In this document: positions 1 through 8,511 of the stretch, in pieces
Layout of the letters: every line of letters begins with the position of its first letter
Position numbering within the stretch: position 1 is the stretch's first letter
Source: Streptomyces sp. TG1A-8
GTDB lineage: Bacteria; Actinomycetota; Actinomycetes; Streptomycetales; Streptomycetaceae
Assembly (NCBI RefSeq): GCF_030499535.1
Contig: NZ_JASTLB010000001.1
Span: 4,712,001 to 4,776,000, forward strand
DNA: 64,000 bases
Direction of reading: 5' to 3'
Position numbers and translations under genes: made by a program
The notes under the pieces: generated by a model
Seen by the model: only the letters and a program-made list of their open reading frames with translations
The model's database searches: none
What the model was told of the DNA's origin: nothing

Positions 1-2204
1 GGGCGGGTCGCCAGGCAGCGGACCTGGTGGCGCCTGCCGGAGGCCGTGTCGTCCCGGGCCAGTTCGGCCGCGAGCACCGCCTCGTCGGCCACGCCGTGGG
101 TGGCGAGCGTCTCCAGGAACGCCCAGCGCAGTTCCTGGTCCACGACGAGGCCCTCGACCGACCGCGTGCCGTCCAGCAGGTCCCGCAGCAGGGCGAGGTC
201 CCCCTCACCGGAGGCGACCGCCGCGAAGAAGCGCGCCCAGGCCAGCTGCTGCTCGCTGCCCGGCTCGGCCGCCCGCAGCTCCCGCAGCGCGCCCTTCGCC
301 AGCAGGCGTTCACCCACCGGGCGCCACTGCGGCGCCGCGTAGTGCGTCAGCGCCGAGTTCGCCCACGCGTGGAGCATCTGCAGCACGCCGATCTCCGACT
401 CGCGGCCCGCGAACCGCAGCACCAGGGCGATGAAGTCCCGGGCCGGCAGCAGCGCGTCCCGGGTCATGTTCCACAGCGCCGACCAGCACAGCGCCCGCGC
501 CAGCGGGTCGGACACGGCGCCCAGGTGCTCGCGCAGGGTCGCCAGGGACGTCTCCTCGAAGCGGATCTTGCAGTAGGTCAGGTCGTCGTCGTTGACCAGC
601 ACCAGCTCGGGCGCCTCGGCGCCGGCCAGGTCCGCCACCACCGTGCGCGGGCCCTCGACGTCCGTCTCCACGCGCGCGTAGCGCTCCAGCGCGCCCGCGG
701 CCGTACGCCGGTACAGACCCACCGCGATCCGGTGCGGGCGCAGCTCCGGGAGCGACTCGGGGGCCTCCTGCACCACCGCCAGCTCGGCCACCCGGCCCTC
801 GCCGTCCAGCAGCACCTGCGGGGTCAGCGAGTTCACGCCGGCCGTCTGCAGCCAGGAGCGCGCCCACGCCGTCATGTCCCGGCCGCTCGTCTCGGCCAGC
901 ACCGACAGCAGGTCGCCGAGGCGCGTGTTGCCGTACGCGTTGCGCTTGAAGTAGCGGCGGGCGCCCTCCAGGAACGCGTCCCGGCCGACGTACGCCACCA
1001 GCTGCTTCAGCACGGAGGCGCCCTTGGCGTAGGTGATGCCGTCGAAGTTGAGCTTGGCGTCCTGCAGGTCGCGGATGTCGGCCGTGACCGGGTGCGTGGA
1101 GGGCAGTTGGTCCGCGCGGTAGGCCCAGGCCTTGCGGCGGTTGGCGAAGGTGATCCAGGCGTTGGTGAAGCGGGTCGCGCCGACGTTCGCGAACGTGCCC
1201 ATGAAGTCCGCGAAGGACTCCTTCAGCCACAGGTCGTCCCACCACTGCATGGTGACCAGGTCGCCGAACCACATGTGCGCCATCTCGTGCAGGACGACGT
1301 TGGCCCGGCCCTCGTAGGACGCCTGCGTGACCTTCCCGCGGAAGATGTACTCCTCGCGGAACGTCACCAGGCCCGGGTTCTCCATCGCCCCCAGGTTGTA
1401 CTCGGGGACGAACGCCTGGTCGTACTTCCCGAACGGGTACGGGTAGTCGAAGTGGTCGTGGAAGAAGTCCAGGCCCTGCTTGGTGACCAGGAAGACGTCG
1501 GCGGCGTCGAAGTGCGGCGCGAGGCCCCTGCGGCACAGGGCGCCGAGCGGGATCTCCAGGCGGGTGCCGTCCTCGAAGGTGCGCTCGTAGGAATCGGTCA
1601 CGTAGTGGTACGGGCCCGCGACCACGCACGTGATGTACGTCGAGATCGGCTTCGTCTCCGCGAACCGCCAGACGCCGTCCGCCCGTTCGCCGGTGCCGTT
1701 GCTCCACACCGTCCAGCCCTCGGGCGCCCGCACCTCGAAGCGGTAGGGCGCCTTGAGGTCGGGCTGCTCGAAGTTCGCGAAGACCCGGCGGGCGTCGGCC
1801 GGTTCGTACTGGGTGTAGAGGTAGACCTCGCCGTCCTCGGGGTCGACGAAGCGGTGCATGCCCTCACCGGTGCGGGAGTAGGCGCACTGGGCGTCGACCG
1901 TCAGCTCGTTCTCGGCGGCCAGGTCGTCCAGGGCGATCCGCGCGCCGTCGAAGACCTCGCCCGGGTCCAGGTCCTTGCCGTTCAGCGAGACCGACGTGAC
2001 GCTCGGGGCGATCAGGTCGGCGAAGCTCGACGCCCCCGGCTCGTTGCAGCGGAACCTGATCGTGGTCACCGAGCGGAAGGTGCGCGGTTCACCGTCCCCG
2101 CCGCCGACGGCGGAGCGCAGGTCCAGCGCCACGTCGTAGCCGTCCACGGACAACAGGGCGGCCCGTTCCCGGGCCTCGTCGCGGGACAGATTCTCACCGG
2201 GCAC
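1..2204 (-). CDS. pepN: Aminopeptidase N (M1 zinc metallopeptidase), 3' end cut by window edge
   Basis: Cytosolic zinc aminopeptidase that removes N-terminal residues from peptides. Reading the minus strand from GTG at 2204 gives 734 codons without a stop; the family is usually about 850-860 residues, so the C-terminal part of the helical domain lies off the left edge. The GAMEN exopeptidase motif is at residues 272-276, the zinc site HEMAH at 306-310, and the third zinc ligand is E329 in KESFAD, the standard 18 residues after HEMAH. The start is supported by GAGGGAG seven bases upstream; an in-frame GTG at 2213 overlaps that site and is less likely. It is divergent from the nitroreductase gene, as pepN is in mycobacteria (recalled synteny). 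Confidence 0.95.
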   Translation of the reverse strand, partial: MPGENLSRDEARERAALLSVDGYDVALDLRSAVGGGDGEPRTFRSVTTIRFRCNEPGASSFADLIAPSVTSVSLNGKDLDPGEVFDGARIALDDLAAENELTVDAQCAYSRTGEGMHRFVDPEDGEVYLYTQYEPADARRVFANFEQPDLKAPYRFEVRAPEGWTVWSNGTGERADGVWRFAETKPISTYITCVVAGPYHYVTDSYERTFEDGTRLEIPLGALCRRGLAPHFDAADVFLVTKQGLDFFHDHFDYPYPFGKYDQAFVPEYNLGAMENPGLVTFREEYIFRGKVTQASYEGRANVVLHEMAHMWFGDLVTMQWWDDLWLKESFADFMGTFANVGATRFTNAWITFANRRKAWAYRADQLPSTHPVTADIRDLQDAKLNFDGITYAKGASVLKQLVAYVGRDAFLEGARRYFKRNAYGNTRLGDLLSVLAETSGRDMTAWARSWLQTAGVNSLTPQVLLDGEGRVAELAVVQEAPESLPELRPHRIAVGLYRRTAAGALERYARVETDVEGPRTVVADLAGAEAPELVLVNDDDLTYCKIRFEETSLATLREHLGAVSDPLARALCWSALWNMTRDALLPARDFIALVLRFAGRESEIGVLQMLHAWANSALTHYAAPQWRPVGERLLAKGALRELRAAEPGSEQQLAWARFFAAVASGEGDLALLRDLLDGTRSVEGLVVDQELRWAFLETLATHGVADEAVLAAELARDDTASGRRHQVRCLATR

Positions 2205-2343
2205 GGGCGGCACTCCCTCGTGATCGCTTGGAAACGGCACAACAGCACCGATCCTGCCATGCGCACCTGACGGCGGACAGCGGGGAATGGGCGCGGCGGC
2301 GGCCGCGTTGGGGCGGGCAAAGACCGTTCCGCTGAGGAGAAGC

Positions 2344-3006
2344 ATGTCCGAGACCGCGACCACGCCCGGCAGGACCCCCGTGGACTTCTGGTTCGACCCG
2401 CTGTGCCCCTGGGCCTGGATGACCTCCCGCTGGGTGCTGGAGGTGGAGAAGGTGCGCGACATCGAGGTCCGCTGGCACGTCATGAGCCTCGCCGTCCTCA
2501 ACGAGGACAAGCTGGACGAGCTGCCCGAGGCGTACCGGGAGACGCTCACCACCAAGGCCTGGCCGCCGGTCCGCGTGGTCACCGCCGCCTGGCAGAAGCA
2601 CGGCGCGGACGTCCTCGGCCCGCTCTACACCGCGCTCGGCACCCGCATCCACAACAACGGCGAGGGCCCGACCGTCGAGGCCGTCGCCGGGGCGCTCGCC
2701 GACGTCGGCCTGCCCGCCGAGCTGATCGAGTACGCCGACCAGGAGGACTTCGAGTTCGACGCCGAGCTGCGCGCCTCCCACCGGGAGGGCATCGAGAAGG
2801 TCGGCCAGGACGTCGGCACCCCGGTCATCGCGGTCCCGGGCCCCGACGGTGAGCAGATCGCCTTCTTCGGCCCCGTCGTCACCCCCACCCCCCAGGGCGA
2901 GGAGGCGGCCCGCCTGTGGGACGGCACCCTGGCGGTCGCCTCCGTACCGGGCTTCTACGAGCTCAAGCGGACCCGCACCGCGGGCCCGGACTTCAGCAAC
3001 CTGTGA
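2344..3006 (+). CDS. DsbA-like mycothiol-dependent nitroreductase family protein (Rv2466c-like)
   Basis: 220-residue thioredoxin-fold protein of the DsbA/FrnE type, closely resembling the mycobacterial mycothiol-dependent nitroreductase Rv2466c across its length (FWFDPLCPWAW near the N terminus, HVMSLAVLN, EDVGTP, a C-terminal FYELKRTR). Such proteins use mycothiol as electron donor in the cytoplasm. ATG at 2344 follows GAGGAGA with good spacing; an upstream in-frame ATG at 2287 lacks a ribosome site. The active-site motif here is C21-P-W-A24, so the second cysteine of the CPWC motif I recall for Rv2466c is absent and the enzyme would have a single active-site thiol. Its last 14 bases overlap the end of the convergent kinase gene. 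Confidence 0.9.
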   Translation: MSETATTPGRTPVDFWFDPLCPWAWMTSRWVLEVEKVRDIEVRWHVMSLAVLNEDKLDELPEAYRETLTTKAWPPVRVVTAAWQKHGADVLGPLYTALGTRIHNNGEGPTVEAVAGALADVGLPAELIEYADQEDFEFDAELRASHREGIEKVGQDVGTPVIAVPGPDGEQIAFFGPVVTPTPQGEEAARLWDGTLAVASVPGFYELKRTRTAGPDFSNL

Positions 3007-4453
3007 ACCCGGTGGACGGGTCCGGCCGGCGCCGGGCCCGTTCCCGCGCCCGGGCCAGCCGCCACAGGTGCTCCTCGTACCCCTTCGCGTAGTACGCGGC
3101 CCGCTCCGCGTCCGGCTCCACGACCAGCGACGGCTCGGTCCAGGCCGCCGTGTCCAGGGTGACGCCGTACCGCCCGGCCGCCGCCAGCACCGCGCCCCGC
3201 GCGCCCACCTCGCCCCGGGCCACCCGCAGCGGGCGGCCCAGGACGTCGGCCAGTAGCCGCGTCCAGGCGGGGCTGCGGGTGCCGCCGCCGCACACCGCGA
3301 GCGCCCCGGTCAGGCCCGCCGCCTCCAGGCAGTGCCGGGCCGCGTAGCCGATGCCCTCGCAGGTGGCGCGGATCAGGTCGGCCGGCGTCGTCCCCAGGCC
3401 GATCCCGGTGAGCTCGGCGCGCAGGCCGGGCTCCACGAACGGGGCGCGCTCCCCGGAGGGTGCGAGGTACGGCAGCACCCGCACCCCGTGCGCCCCGGGC
3501 GGGGCGGCGGCCAGCAGCGCGTCGGCCTCCGCGTGCCGGACGCCCGTCGTGCGCAGCACCCAGTCCAGGGCGGCCGTGCCGACCATCGCGGGCATCGCGC
3601 GCAGCCAGTGGCCGGGCCGGTCGGTGGAGATGTGCAGGCCCGCCGGCTCGCCGGTCAGGTCCAGCCCGGTGGTGGCGACCAGGCTCGCCAGACAGGTCCC
3701 GACGATCAGCAGGCCGTCCCCGGGCGCGGTGACGCCCGCGCCCAGCGCGCACGCCGGCAGGTCGTACGGGCCGTTCGCCAGCCGGGTGCCGGGCGGCAGC
3801 CCCTCGCCGCGCGCCGCGCCCGTCGCCACCGGGTCGCCGATGGGGGCCAGCAGCCGCCGGCGGTGGGCCAGGCCGAGGATCTCCACCACCCGGTTGTCGT
3901 AGGACCGGGTGCGCGGATCGAGGAACGGCATCGACGCGTCCGACACGTCCGTCACCGCCCGGGCCGCGCCGGTCAGCCGCTGGAAGACCATGTCCTTGCA
4001 GGCGACGGCGGCGGCGGCCGCGTCCAGGGACCCCGGCTCGTACCGGTCGAGCCAGGCCAGCAGCGGGCCGGGGCAGCCCGGGAACATGGCGCTGCCCGTG
4101 CGCCGGAACACGGTCTCGACGGTGCCGTCGGCCAGCCAGGCGTCGACCAGCCCGTGGGCCCGGCCGTCCATCCAGGAGGCGGCCGGCCGGACCGGGCGCC
4201 CCGCCGCGTCCACCAGCCACACCCCGTCGCCCTGCCCGGTCAGCCCGGCCAGCTCCACCGGCTCCGGCACCCGCGCGGTCAGCGCCTCCAGCACGGCGAC
4301 GACCGCCGCGTACACCTCCTCCATGTCCTGCTCCACGACCCCGCCCCGCAGCTCCAGACCCACCGGACGGGCCTCGACGGCCAGTTCGCGGCCGGCGGGG
4401 TCGAAGGCGGCGGCCTTCACCATGGACGTGCCCGCATCGATCCCGACGTACAT
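2993..4453 (-). CDS. FGGY-family carbohydrate/polyol kinase (erythritol-kinase-like)
   Basis: 486-residue kinase with two actin-like ATPase lobes. The N-terminal phosphate loop GIDAGTSMVK lies at residues 4-13, and TGQGDG, CKDMVF and a C-terminal CGGGTRSP adenosine motif are visible. The TGQGDG and CKD segments resemble erythritol-type kinases as I remember them, so the substrate is probably a sugar alcohol or a derived ketose; this is inference. It is the last gene of the minus-strand transport operon, 63 bases after the dehydrogenase gene. The ATG at 4453 is the natural start because the phosphate loop begins at residue 4. Its 3' end overlaps the end of the convergent nitroreductase gene by 14 bp. 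Confidence 0.85.
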   Translation of the reverse strand: MYVGIDAGTSMVKAAAFDPAGRELAVEARPVGLELRGGVVEQDMEEVYAAVVAVLEALTARVPEPVELAGLTGQGDGVWLVDAAGRPVRPAASWMDGRAHGLVDAWLADGTVETVFRRTGSAMFPGCPGPLLAWLDRYEPGSLDAAAAAVACKDMVFQRLTGAARAVTDVSDASMPFLDPRTRSYDNRVVEILGLAHRRRLLAPIGDPVATGAARGEGLPPGTRLANGPYDLPACALGAGVTAPGDGLLIVGTCLASLVATTGLDLTGEPAGLHISTDRPGHWLRAMPAMVGTAALDWVLRTTGVRHAEADALLAAAPPGAHGVRVLPYLAPSGERAPFVEPGLRAELTGIGLGTTPADLIRATCEGIGYAARHCLEAAGLTGALAVCGGGTRSPAWTRLLADVLGRPLRVARGEVGARGAVLAAAGRYGVTLDTAAWTEPSLVVEPDAERAAYYAKGYEEHLWRLARARERARRRPDPSTGFTGC

Positions 4454-4516
4454 CGCACCCCCTCGTGTCCGGGTCGGTCCCCCTCGGGGCGCGCCGGCCC
4501 GCTCCCGCGCCCGCGT

Positions 4517-5539
4517 TCAGGTCAGACAGTGCGCCAGCGGCTCGCCGCGCGCCCAGCGCCCCACCTCGGCGGCCGCGATCCGCGCGGCCTTCTCCGCCAC
4601 CGCCCGGCTGGCCCCGCCCAGGTGCGGGGTCAGCACCACCCGGTCGGCCAGCGCCGGCAGCCGGGAGTCCGGCGGGAGCGGCTCGCGGGCGTAGGTGTCC
4701 AGGGCCGCCGCCGCGAGCCGGCCGCACTCCAGGGCGTCGCACAGCGCCTCCTCGTCCAGCAGCGGGCCCCGGGCGGCGTTCACCACCACCGCGCCGGGCG
4801 GCAGCAGGGCGAGCTCACGGGCTCCGACCAGGCCGCGGGTTTCGGCGGTGAGCCGGGCGTGCAGGCTGATCACCCGGGAGCGGCACAGCAGGTCGTCCAG
4901 CGTGGACAGGCGCAACCCGTGCACCTCCCCGCGCACGTGGGGGTCGTACACCATCACCCGCGCCCCGAAGGCGCACAGCACCCGCGCGACCCGGCCGCCC
5001 ACCGCGCCGTGGCCGACCAGACCGATCGGCAGGTCCTCCAGCTCCAGACCGCTGTCCGCGTAGGTGTAGTACGCCGAGCCGGCCCAGCTGCGCCGCCGGG
5101 CCAGGAGGTCGTGGGCCTGCGGGATGCGGCGCAGGGCGGCGAGCAGCAGGCCGATGGTGAACTCGGCGGTGGCCGCGGCGTTGCGGCCGGGCGCGAAGCA
5201 CACGCGGACGCCGTGCCGCCGCGCCGCGGTCAGGTTGACGTTCACCGGGCCGCCCCGGCAGACCACGACCAGCCGCAGCCCCGGGCAGGCGGCGAGGACG
5301 CGTTCGGTGACCGGGCCCATCTGGGTGACCAGCACCTGGGCGTCGGCGAGCGCGCCGATCAGGTCGTCCTCGGCGTCGCTGGCCTCGCTCACCTCGGCGA
5401 CCGGCCCGAACGGTTCCAGGGGCCAGCCGAGGGTCAGCTCCCGCACCGCGCAGTCGGCCTCCCGGGCCAGGGCGGCCGTGATCAGCGAGGGCAGGACGAA
5501 GTGGTCGCCGGCGGCCACCACACGCACGCTGGAGGTCAT
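4517..5539 (-). CDS. D-isomer-specific 2-hydroxyacid dehydrogenase (NAD-dependent)
   Basis: 340-residue dehydrogenase of the SerA/D-lactate dehydrogenase family, interconverting a 2-hydroxyacid and a 2-keto acid. The nucleotide-binding glycines are G176-H-G-A-V-G181 after an ELEDLPIGLV strand, and D199 in VYDPH would bind the NAD ribose. The catalytic set is visible: R257 in VNAARGPLLDE, E286 in AREPLP and H306 in LTPHLGG. Its start codon overlaps the stop of the upstream ATPase gene by 4 bp, so it belongs to the transport operon. This points to a catabolic route with a sugar-acid or hydroxyacid step. The substrate cannot be read from the sequence. Confidence 0.88.
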   Translation of the reverse strand: MTSSVRVVAAGDHFVLPSLITAALAREADCAVRELTLGWPLEPFGPVAEVSEASDAEDDLIGALADAQVLVTQMGPVTERVLAACPGLRLVVVCRGGPVNVNLTAARRHGVRVCFAPGRNAAATAEFTIGLLLAALRRIPQAHDLLARRRSWAGSAYYTYADSGLELEDLPIGLVGHGAVGGRVARVLCAFGARVMVYDPHVRGEVHGLRLSTLDDLLCRSRVISLHARLTAETRGLVGARELALLPPGAVVVNAARGPLLDEEALCDALECGRLAAAALDTYAREPLPPDSRLPALADRVVLTPHLGGASRAVAEKAARIAAAEVGRWARGEPLAHCLT

Positions 5540-6609
5540 CGCAGCAGGTCTCCCGTCTCGGCGTCGAAGACATGGGTGCGTCCGGCCGCCACCCGGACAC
5601 GTGCGTCGTGCGCGAGGCGCACCCCGGGCGGGGTGAGGACCACCAGGGGCCGCTCCACTCCGTCCAGCACGAGGGTGGCGAGCCCCGCCTCCGGCAGCGG
5701 CTCGTGGGCCACCACCCGTGCCGGGAGGCCCTCGGCCCCGGTCAGGCTCAGGTCCTCGGGGCGGATGCCGACCAGCACCGCGCGGCCCGCCGGCACCGGC
5801 ACCGGCAGCGCGATCCGCACCCCGGCCGAGAGCCGGGCGCGGCCGTCGCCGGTGGCGACGCCGGGCAGCAGGTTGACGGCGGGTTCACCGACGAAGTCCG
5901 CGACGAACGCGGTGGCGGGAGCGTCGTAGACCTCGTACGGCGTGCCGAGCTGCTGGATCGCCCCGTCGCGCATGACGGCGATCCGGTCGGCGAGCGACAG
6001 GGCCTCCTCCTGGTCGTGCGTGACCAGGACGGTGGTGTGGCCCAGGTCGCGCTGGAGGCGCTTGAGTTCGCGGCGGGTGGTGTCGCGCTGCGCCGCGTCC
6101 AGGTGGGACAGCGGCTCGTCCAGCAGCAGCACGTCCGGTTCCCGGATCAGCGCGCGGGCCAGCGACACCCGCTGCTTCTGGCCGCTGGACAGCTGGGCCG
6201 GGCGGGCGTCGAGGACACCGGTCAGGCCGACCCGCTCGGCCATCTCGGCGACCCTGCGCCCGACGTCCCCGCGGGCACCGCGGCGCCGGGCCCGCAGTCC
6301 GAAGGCGAGGTTCTCCGCGACCGTCAGCGGCGGGTACAGTGCGTAGTTCTCGAAGGCCACCCCGATGTTGCGCTCCCGGACGGGCCGGCCGGCCACGGAT
6401 GCGCCGCCGATCAGGATGTCCCCGCCGGTCACCGTCTCCAGACCCGCGATCATCCGCAGCGTGGTGGACTTGCCGCAGCCCGAGGGGCCCAGCAGCCCGA
6501 GCAGTTCACCCGGCCTCAGGCTCAGGTCCAGGCCCCGCACCGCCGCCACCGCCGGGCGGCCCCGCGGCCGGTAGGTCTTGCGCAGCTCACGCAACTCCAG
6601 CGCGCTCAT
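5536..6609 (-). CDS. Sugar ABC transporter ATP-binding protein (MsmK/UgpC type), second ATPase of the operon
   Basis: 357-residue nucleotide-binding subunit with C-terminal TOBE/OB regulatory region (residues about 240-357). Walker A GPSGCGKST at 41-49, signature LSSGQ at 140-144, Walker B ending D164-E165, switch histidine H198 in VTHD. Two departures from the usual family pattern: the Q-loop glutamine is replaced by E87 in AFENYALYP, and the signature is LSSGQ rather than LSGGQ. The other ATPase of the operon carries the same Q-loop change, so they probably act as a pair on the single permease pair. The 5' end overlaps the DeoR gene by 23 bp; the 3' end overlaps the dehydrogenase start by 4 bp. 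Confidence 0.9.
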   Translation of the reverse strand: MSALELRELRKTYRPRGRPAVAAVRGLDLSLRPGELLGLLGPSGCGKSTTLRMIAGLETVTGGDILIGGASVAGRPVRERNIGVAFENYALYPPLTVAENLAFGLRARRRGARGDVGRRVAEMAERVGLTGVLDARPAQLSSGQKQRVSLARALIREPDVLLLDEPLSHLDAAQRDTTRRELKRLQRDLGHTTVLVTHDQEEALSLADRIAVMRDGAIQQLGTPYEVYDAPATAFVADFVGEPAVNLLPGVATGDGRARLSAGVRIALPVPVPAGRAVLVGIRPEDLSLTGAEGLPARVVAHEPLPEAGLATLVLDGVERPLVVLTPPGVRLAHDARVRVAAGRTHVFDAETGDLLR

Positions 6610-7423
6610 CGCCCTCCTTCGTCCGCGTGGCGCACACCTCGTAGCGCACCCCGTGCTCGTCCAGGTCGCGCAGTGCCGCGGGCGGCGCCCCGTCGTCCAC
6701 CAGCAGCAGGTCGAAGCGGGAGAGCGGGGCCACCCGGTGCAGGGCGACCCGGCCCAGCTTGGTGTGGTCGACCAGCAGCACGGCGCGGGCGGCGGCGTCG
6801 AGCATCGCCCGCTTCACGGACACGATGTGCTGCTCCTGGTGGTAGGCGTGGCCGCCGTGCACGCCGGACGTCGAGGCGAAGCACACGTCCACCCGCAGTT
6901 GCCCGACCGCCTCCACGCAGGACACCCCGAGGAAGGAGGAGTGCAGCCGGTCGTAGTCGCCGCCGAGCGCCATCAGGCGGATGCCCCGCTGGTCGGCGAG
7001 CAGGTTGACGGCCTCCAGGAAGTTGGTGACCACCGTCAGCGGGGTGATCCCGCCCCGGCGCAGGGCGCGGGCGATCTCCAGGGCGGTGGTGGAGTCGTCC
7101 AGCAGGATCGCCATGCCCGGCTCGACGTGCCGCAGCGCGTGCTCGGCCAGCGCGGCCTTCTGCGCGCGCATCGTCTTCAGCCGGTACTGCACGTTCGACT
7201 CGAACACCCCGGACGGCTGCGCGGTCACCCCGCCCCGGAACTTGCGCACCACGCCCTGCCGCTCGAGTTCGTCGAGGTCCCGGTGGATGGTCATCAGGCT
7301 CACCCCGAACCGCTCGGCCAGCTCGGCCGCGCCGGCCGAGCCCTCGGCGAGGACGAGGTCGGCCATGGCGGCCTGCCGGGCCGCCGGGCCCAGCCCCCGC
7401 TGCGCACCACTGCTGCTCATCAC
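6587..7423 (-). CDS. DeoR-family transcriptional regulator
   Basis: 278-residue regulator with an N-terminal winged helix-turn-helix at about residues 15-62 (AELAERFGVSLMTIHRDLDE) and a C-terminal DeoR sensor domain (from about 80). The sensor contains the phosphosugar-isomerase-like stretch LLDDSTTALEIA and LLVDHTKLG. DeoR regulators typically repress sugar operons until a phosphorylated intermediate binds. Here the gene sits inside the operon between the two ATPase genes, overlapping both (4 bp upstream, 23 bp downstream), so it is very likely autoregulatory and controls the transporter. Starts at ATG 7423 or the adjacent ATG 7420. The effector is probably the product of one of the two FGGY kinases (inference). 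Confidence 0.9.
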   Translation of the reverse strand: MMSSSGAQRGLGPAARQAAMADLVLAEGSAGAAELAERFGVSLMTIHRDLDELERQGVVRKFRGGVTAQPSGVFESNVQYRLKTMRAQKAALAEHALRHVEPGMAILLDDSTTALEIARALRRGGITPLTVVTNFLEAVNLLADQRGIRLMALGGDYDRLHSSFLGVSCVEAVGQLRVDVCFASTSGVHGGHAYHQEQHIVSVKRAMLDAAARAVLLVDHTKLGRVALHRVAPLSRFDLLLVDDGAPPAALRDLDEHGVRYEVCATRTKEGDERAGVA

Positions 7424-8511
7424 GCGTTCTTCCCGATCCGTCGTCCCGGGCGGCCGGCCCGGTCGGCCTCGAACAGCAGCAGGTTCTCAGGCCGGACGGC
7501 CGGGCGGACCGGATCGTCGGGACGCAGTCCGGCCGCCTCGTCCCGGGAGGTCACCAGCGACAGGTGCGACGCGCCGATCCGCACCGTCACCTCGACGGAC
7601 CGGCCCAGCACCTCGGTGACGTAGACGGACCCGGCGAGCCGGTGGCCGTCCCCGGTCAGCGAGACGTCCCGGGGGCGCACGCCGAGCAGGACCCCGGTGC
7701 CGGCGGGGACCCGCACCGGCAGCGGCAGCCGGGCCGCGCCGTCCGCCGACCGGAACGCCCCGTCCTCGCACACGGTGCCGGGCAGCAGGTTGATCCGGGG
7801 CCGCCCGAAGGCCCGCGCGACCTCGGTGTCGTACGGCCGGTACCAGATGTCCTCCCGGGTGCCGGTCTGCACGATCCGTCCGTCCCGGACGACGCCGATC
7901 CGGTCCCCGAGCGCCAGCGCCTCCACCGAGTCGTGGGTGACGTACAGGGTGGTCGTGCGCCGGACGGCCCCGATCGCCTTCAGCTCGGCCCGCATCTGCC
8001 GGCGCAGCCGGGCGTCCAGGTGGGAGAGGGGTTCGTCCAGGAGGAAGGCGCGGGCCGGGCGGACCAGCACCCGGCCGAGGGCGACGCGCTGGCGCTGCCC
8101 GTTGGACAGCTGCCCCACCGGCCGGTCCAGCAGGCCGCCGATGCCCAGCAGCCCGGCGATCTCCCCGACCCGGTCGCGGGCCTTCGCAGCGGGCAGCCGG
8201 TGCCTGGGGGAGCGCAGGGGCGAGGCGAGGTTGTCGTACACCGACCGGTGCGGGTAGAGGGCGTAGCTCTCGAAGCACATGGCCACGCCCCGGTCGTAGG
8301 GCTCCACGTCCCGCATGTCCCGGCCGCCGATCTCGACCGTGCCGCGGTCGGGCCGCTCCAGTCCGGCCGCGATCTTCAGGGTGGTCGTCTTGCCCGCGCC
8401 CGAAGGGCCGAGCAGGCAGAAGAACTCCCCTTCCGCCACCTCCAGTTCGAGCCCGTCCAGGGCGGTGGTGCGCCCGTAGGACTTGTGCACGTCCCGCAGC
8501 GCGACGCTCAT
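7420..8511 (-). CDS. Sugar ABC transporter ATP-binding protein, first ATPase of the operon
   Basis: 363-residue nucleotide-binding subunit of the carbohydrate uptake (CUT1) type with a C-terminal TOBE region. Walker A GPSGAGKTT at residues 35-43, signature LSNGQ at 135-139, Walker B FLLDE at 156-160, switch H193. The Q-loop residue is E81 in CFESYALYP instead of glutamine, the same replacement as in the second ATPase. RINLLPGT after the ATPase core matches NLLPG in the partner, so the two are paralogous but clearly not recent copies. ATG at 8511 overlaps the permease stop (ATGA, 4 bp); the open frame extends further upstream inside the permease gene but without a supported start. Confidence 0.9.
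   Translation of the reverse strand: MSVALRDVHKSYGRTTALDGLELEVAEGEFFCLLGPSGAGKTTTLKIAAGLERPDRGTVEIGGRDMRDVEPYDRGVAMCFESYALYPHRSVYDNLASPLRSPRHRLPAAKARDRVGEIAGLLGIGGLLDRPVGQLSNGQRQRVALGRVLVRPARAFLLDEPLSHLDARLRRQMRAELKAIGAVRRTTTLYVTHDSVEALALGDRIGVVRDGRIVQTGTREDIWYRPYDTEVARAFGRPRINLLPGTVCEDGAFRSADGAARLPLPVRVPAGTGVLLGVRPRDVSLTGDGHRLAGSVYVTEVLGRSVEVTVRIGASHLSLVTSRDEAAGLRPDDPVRPAVRPENLLLFEADRAGRPGRRIGKNA

Noticed and set aside
27..2270. A 747-codon plus-strand open frame opposite pepN
   Set aside because: It is antisense to a gene with all M1 motifs; composition is Arg/Val/Gly/Gln-rich without domains, the usual high-G+C artefact.
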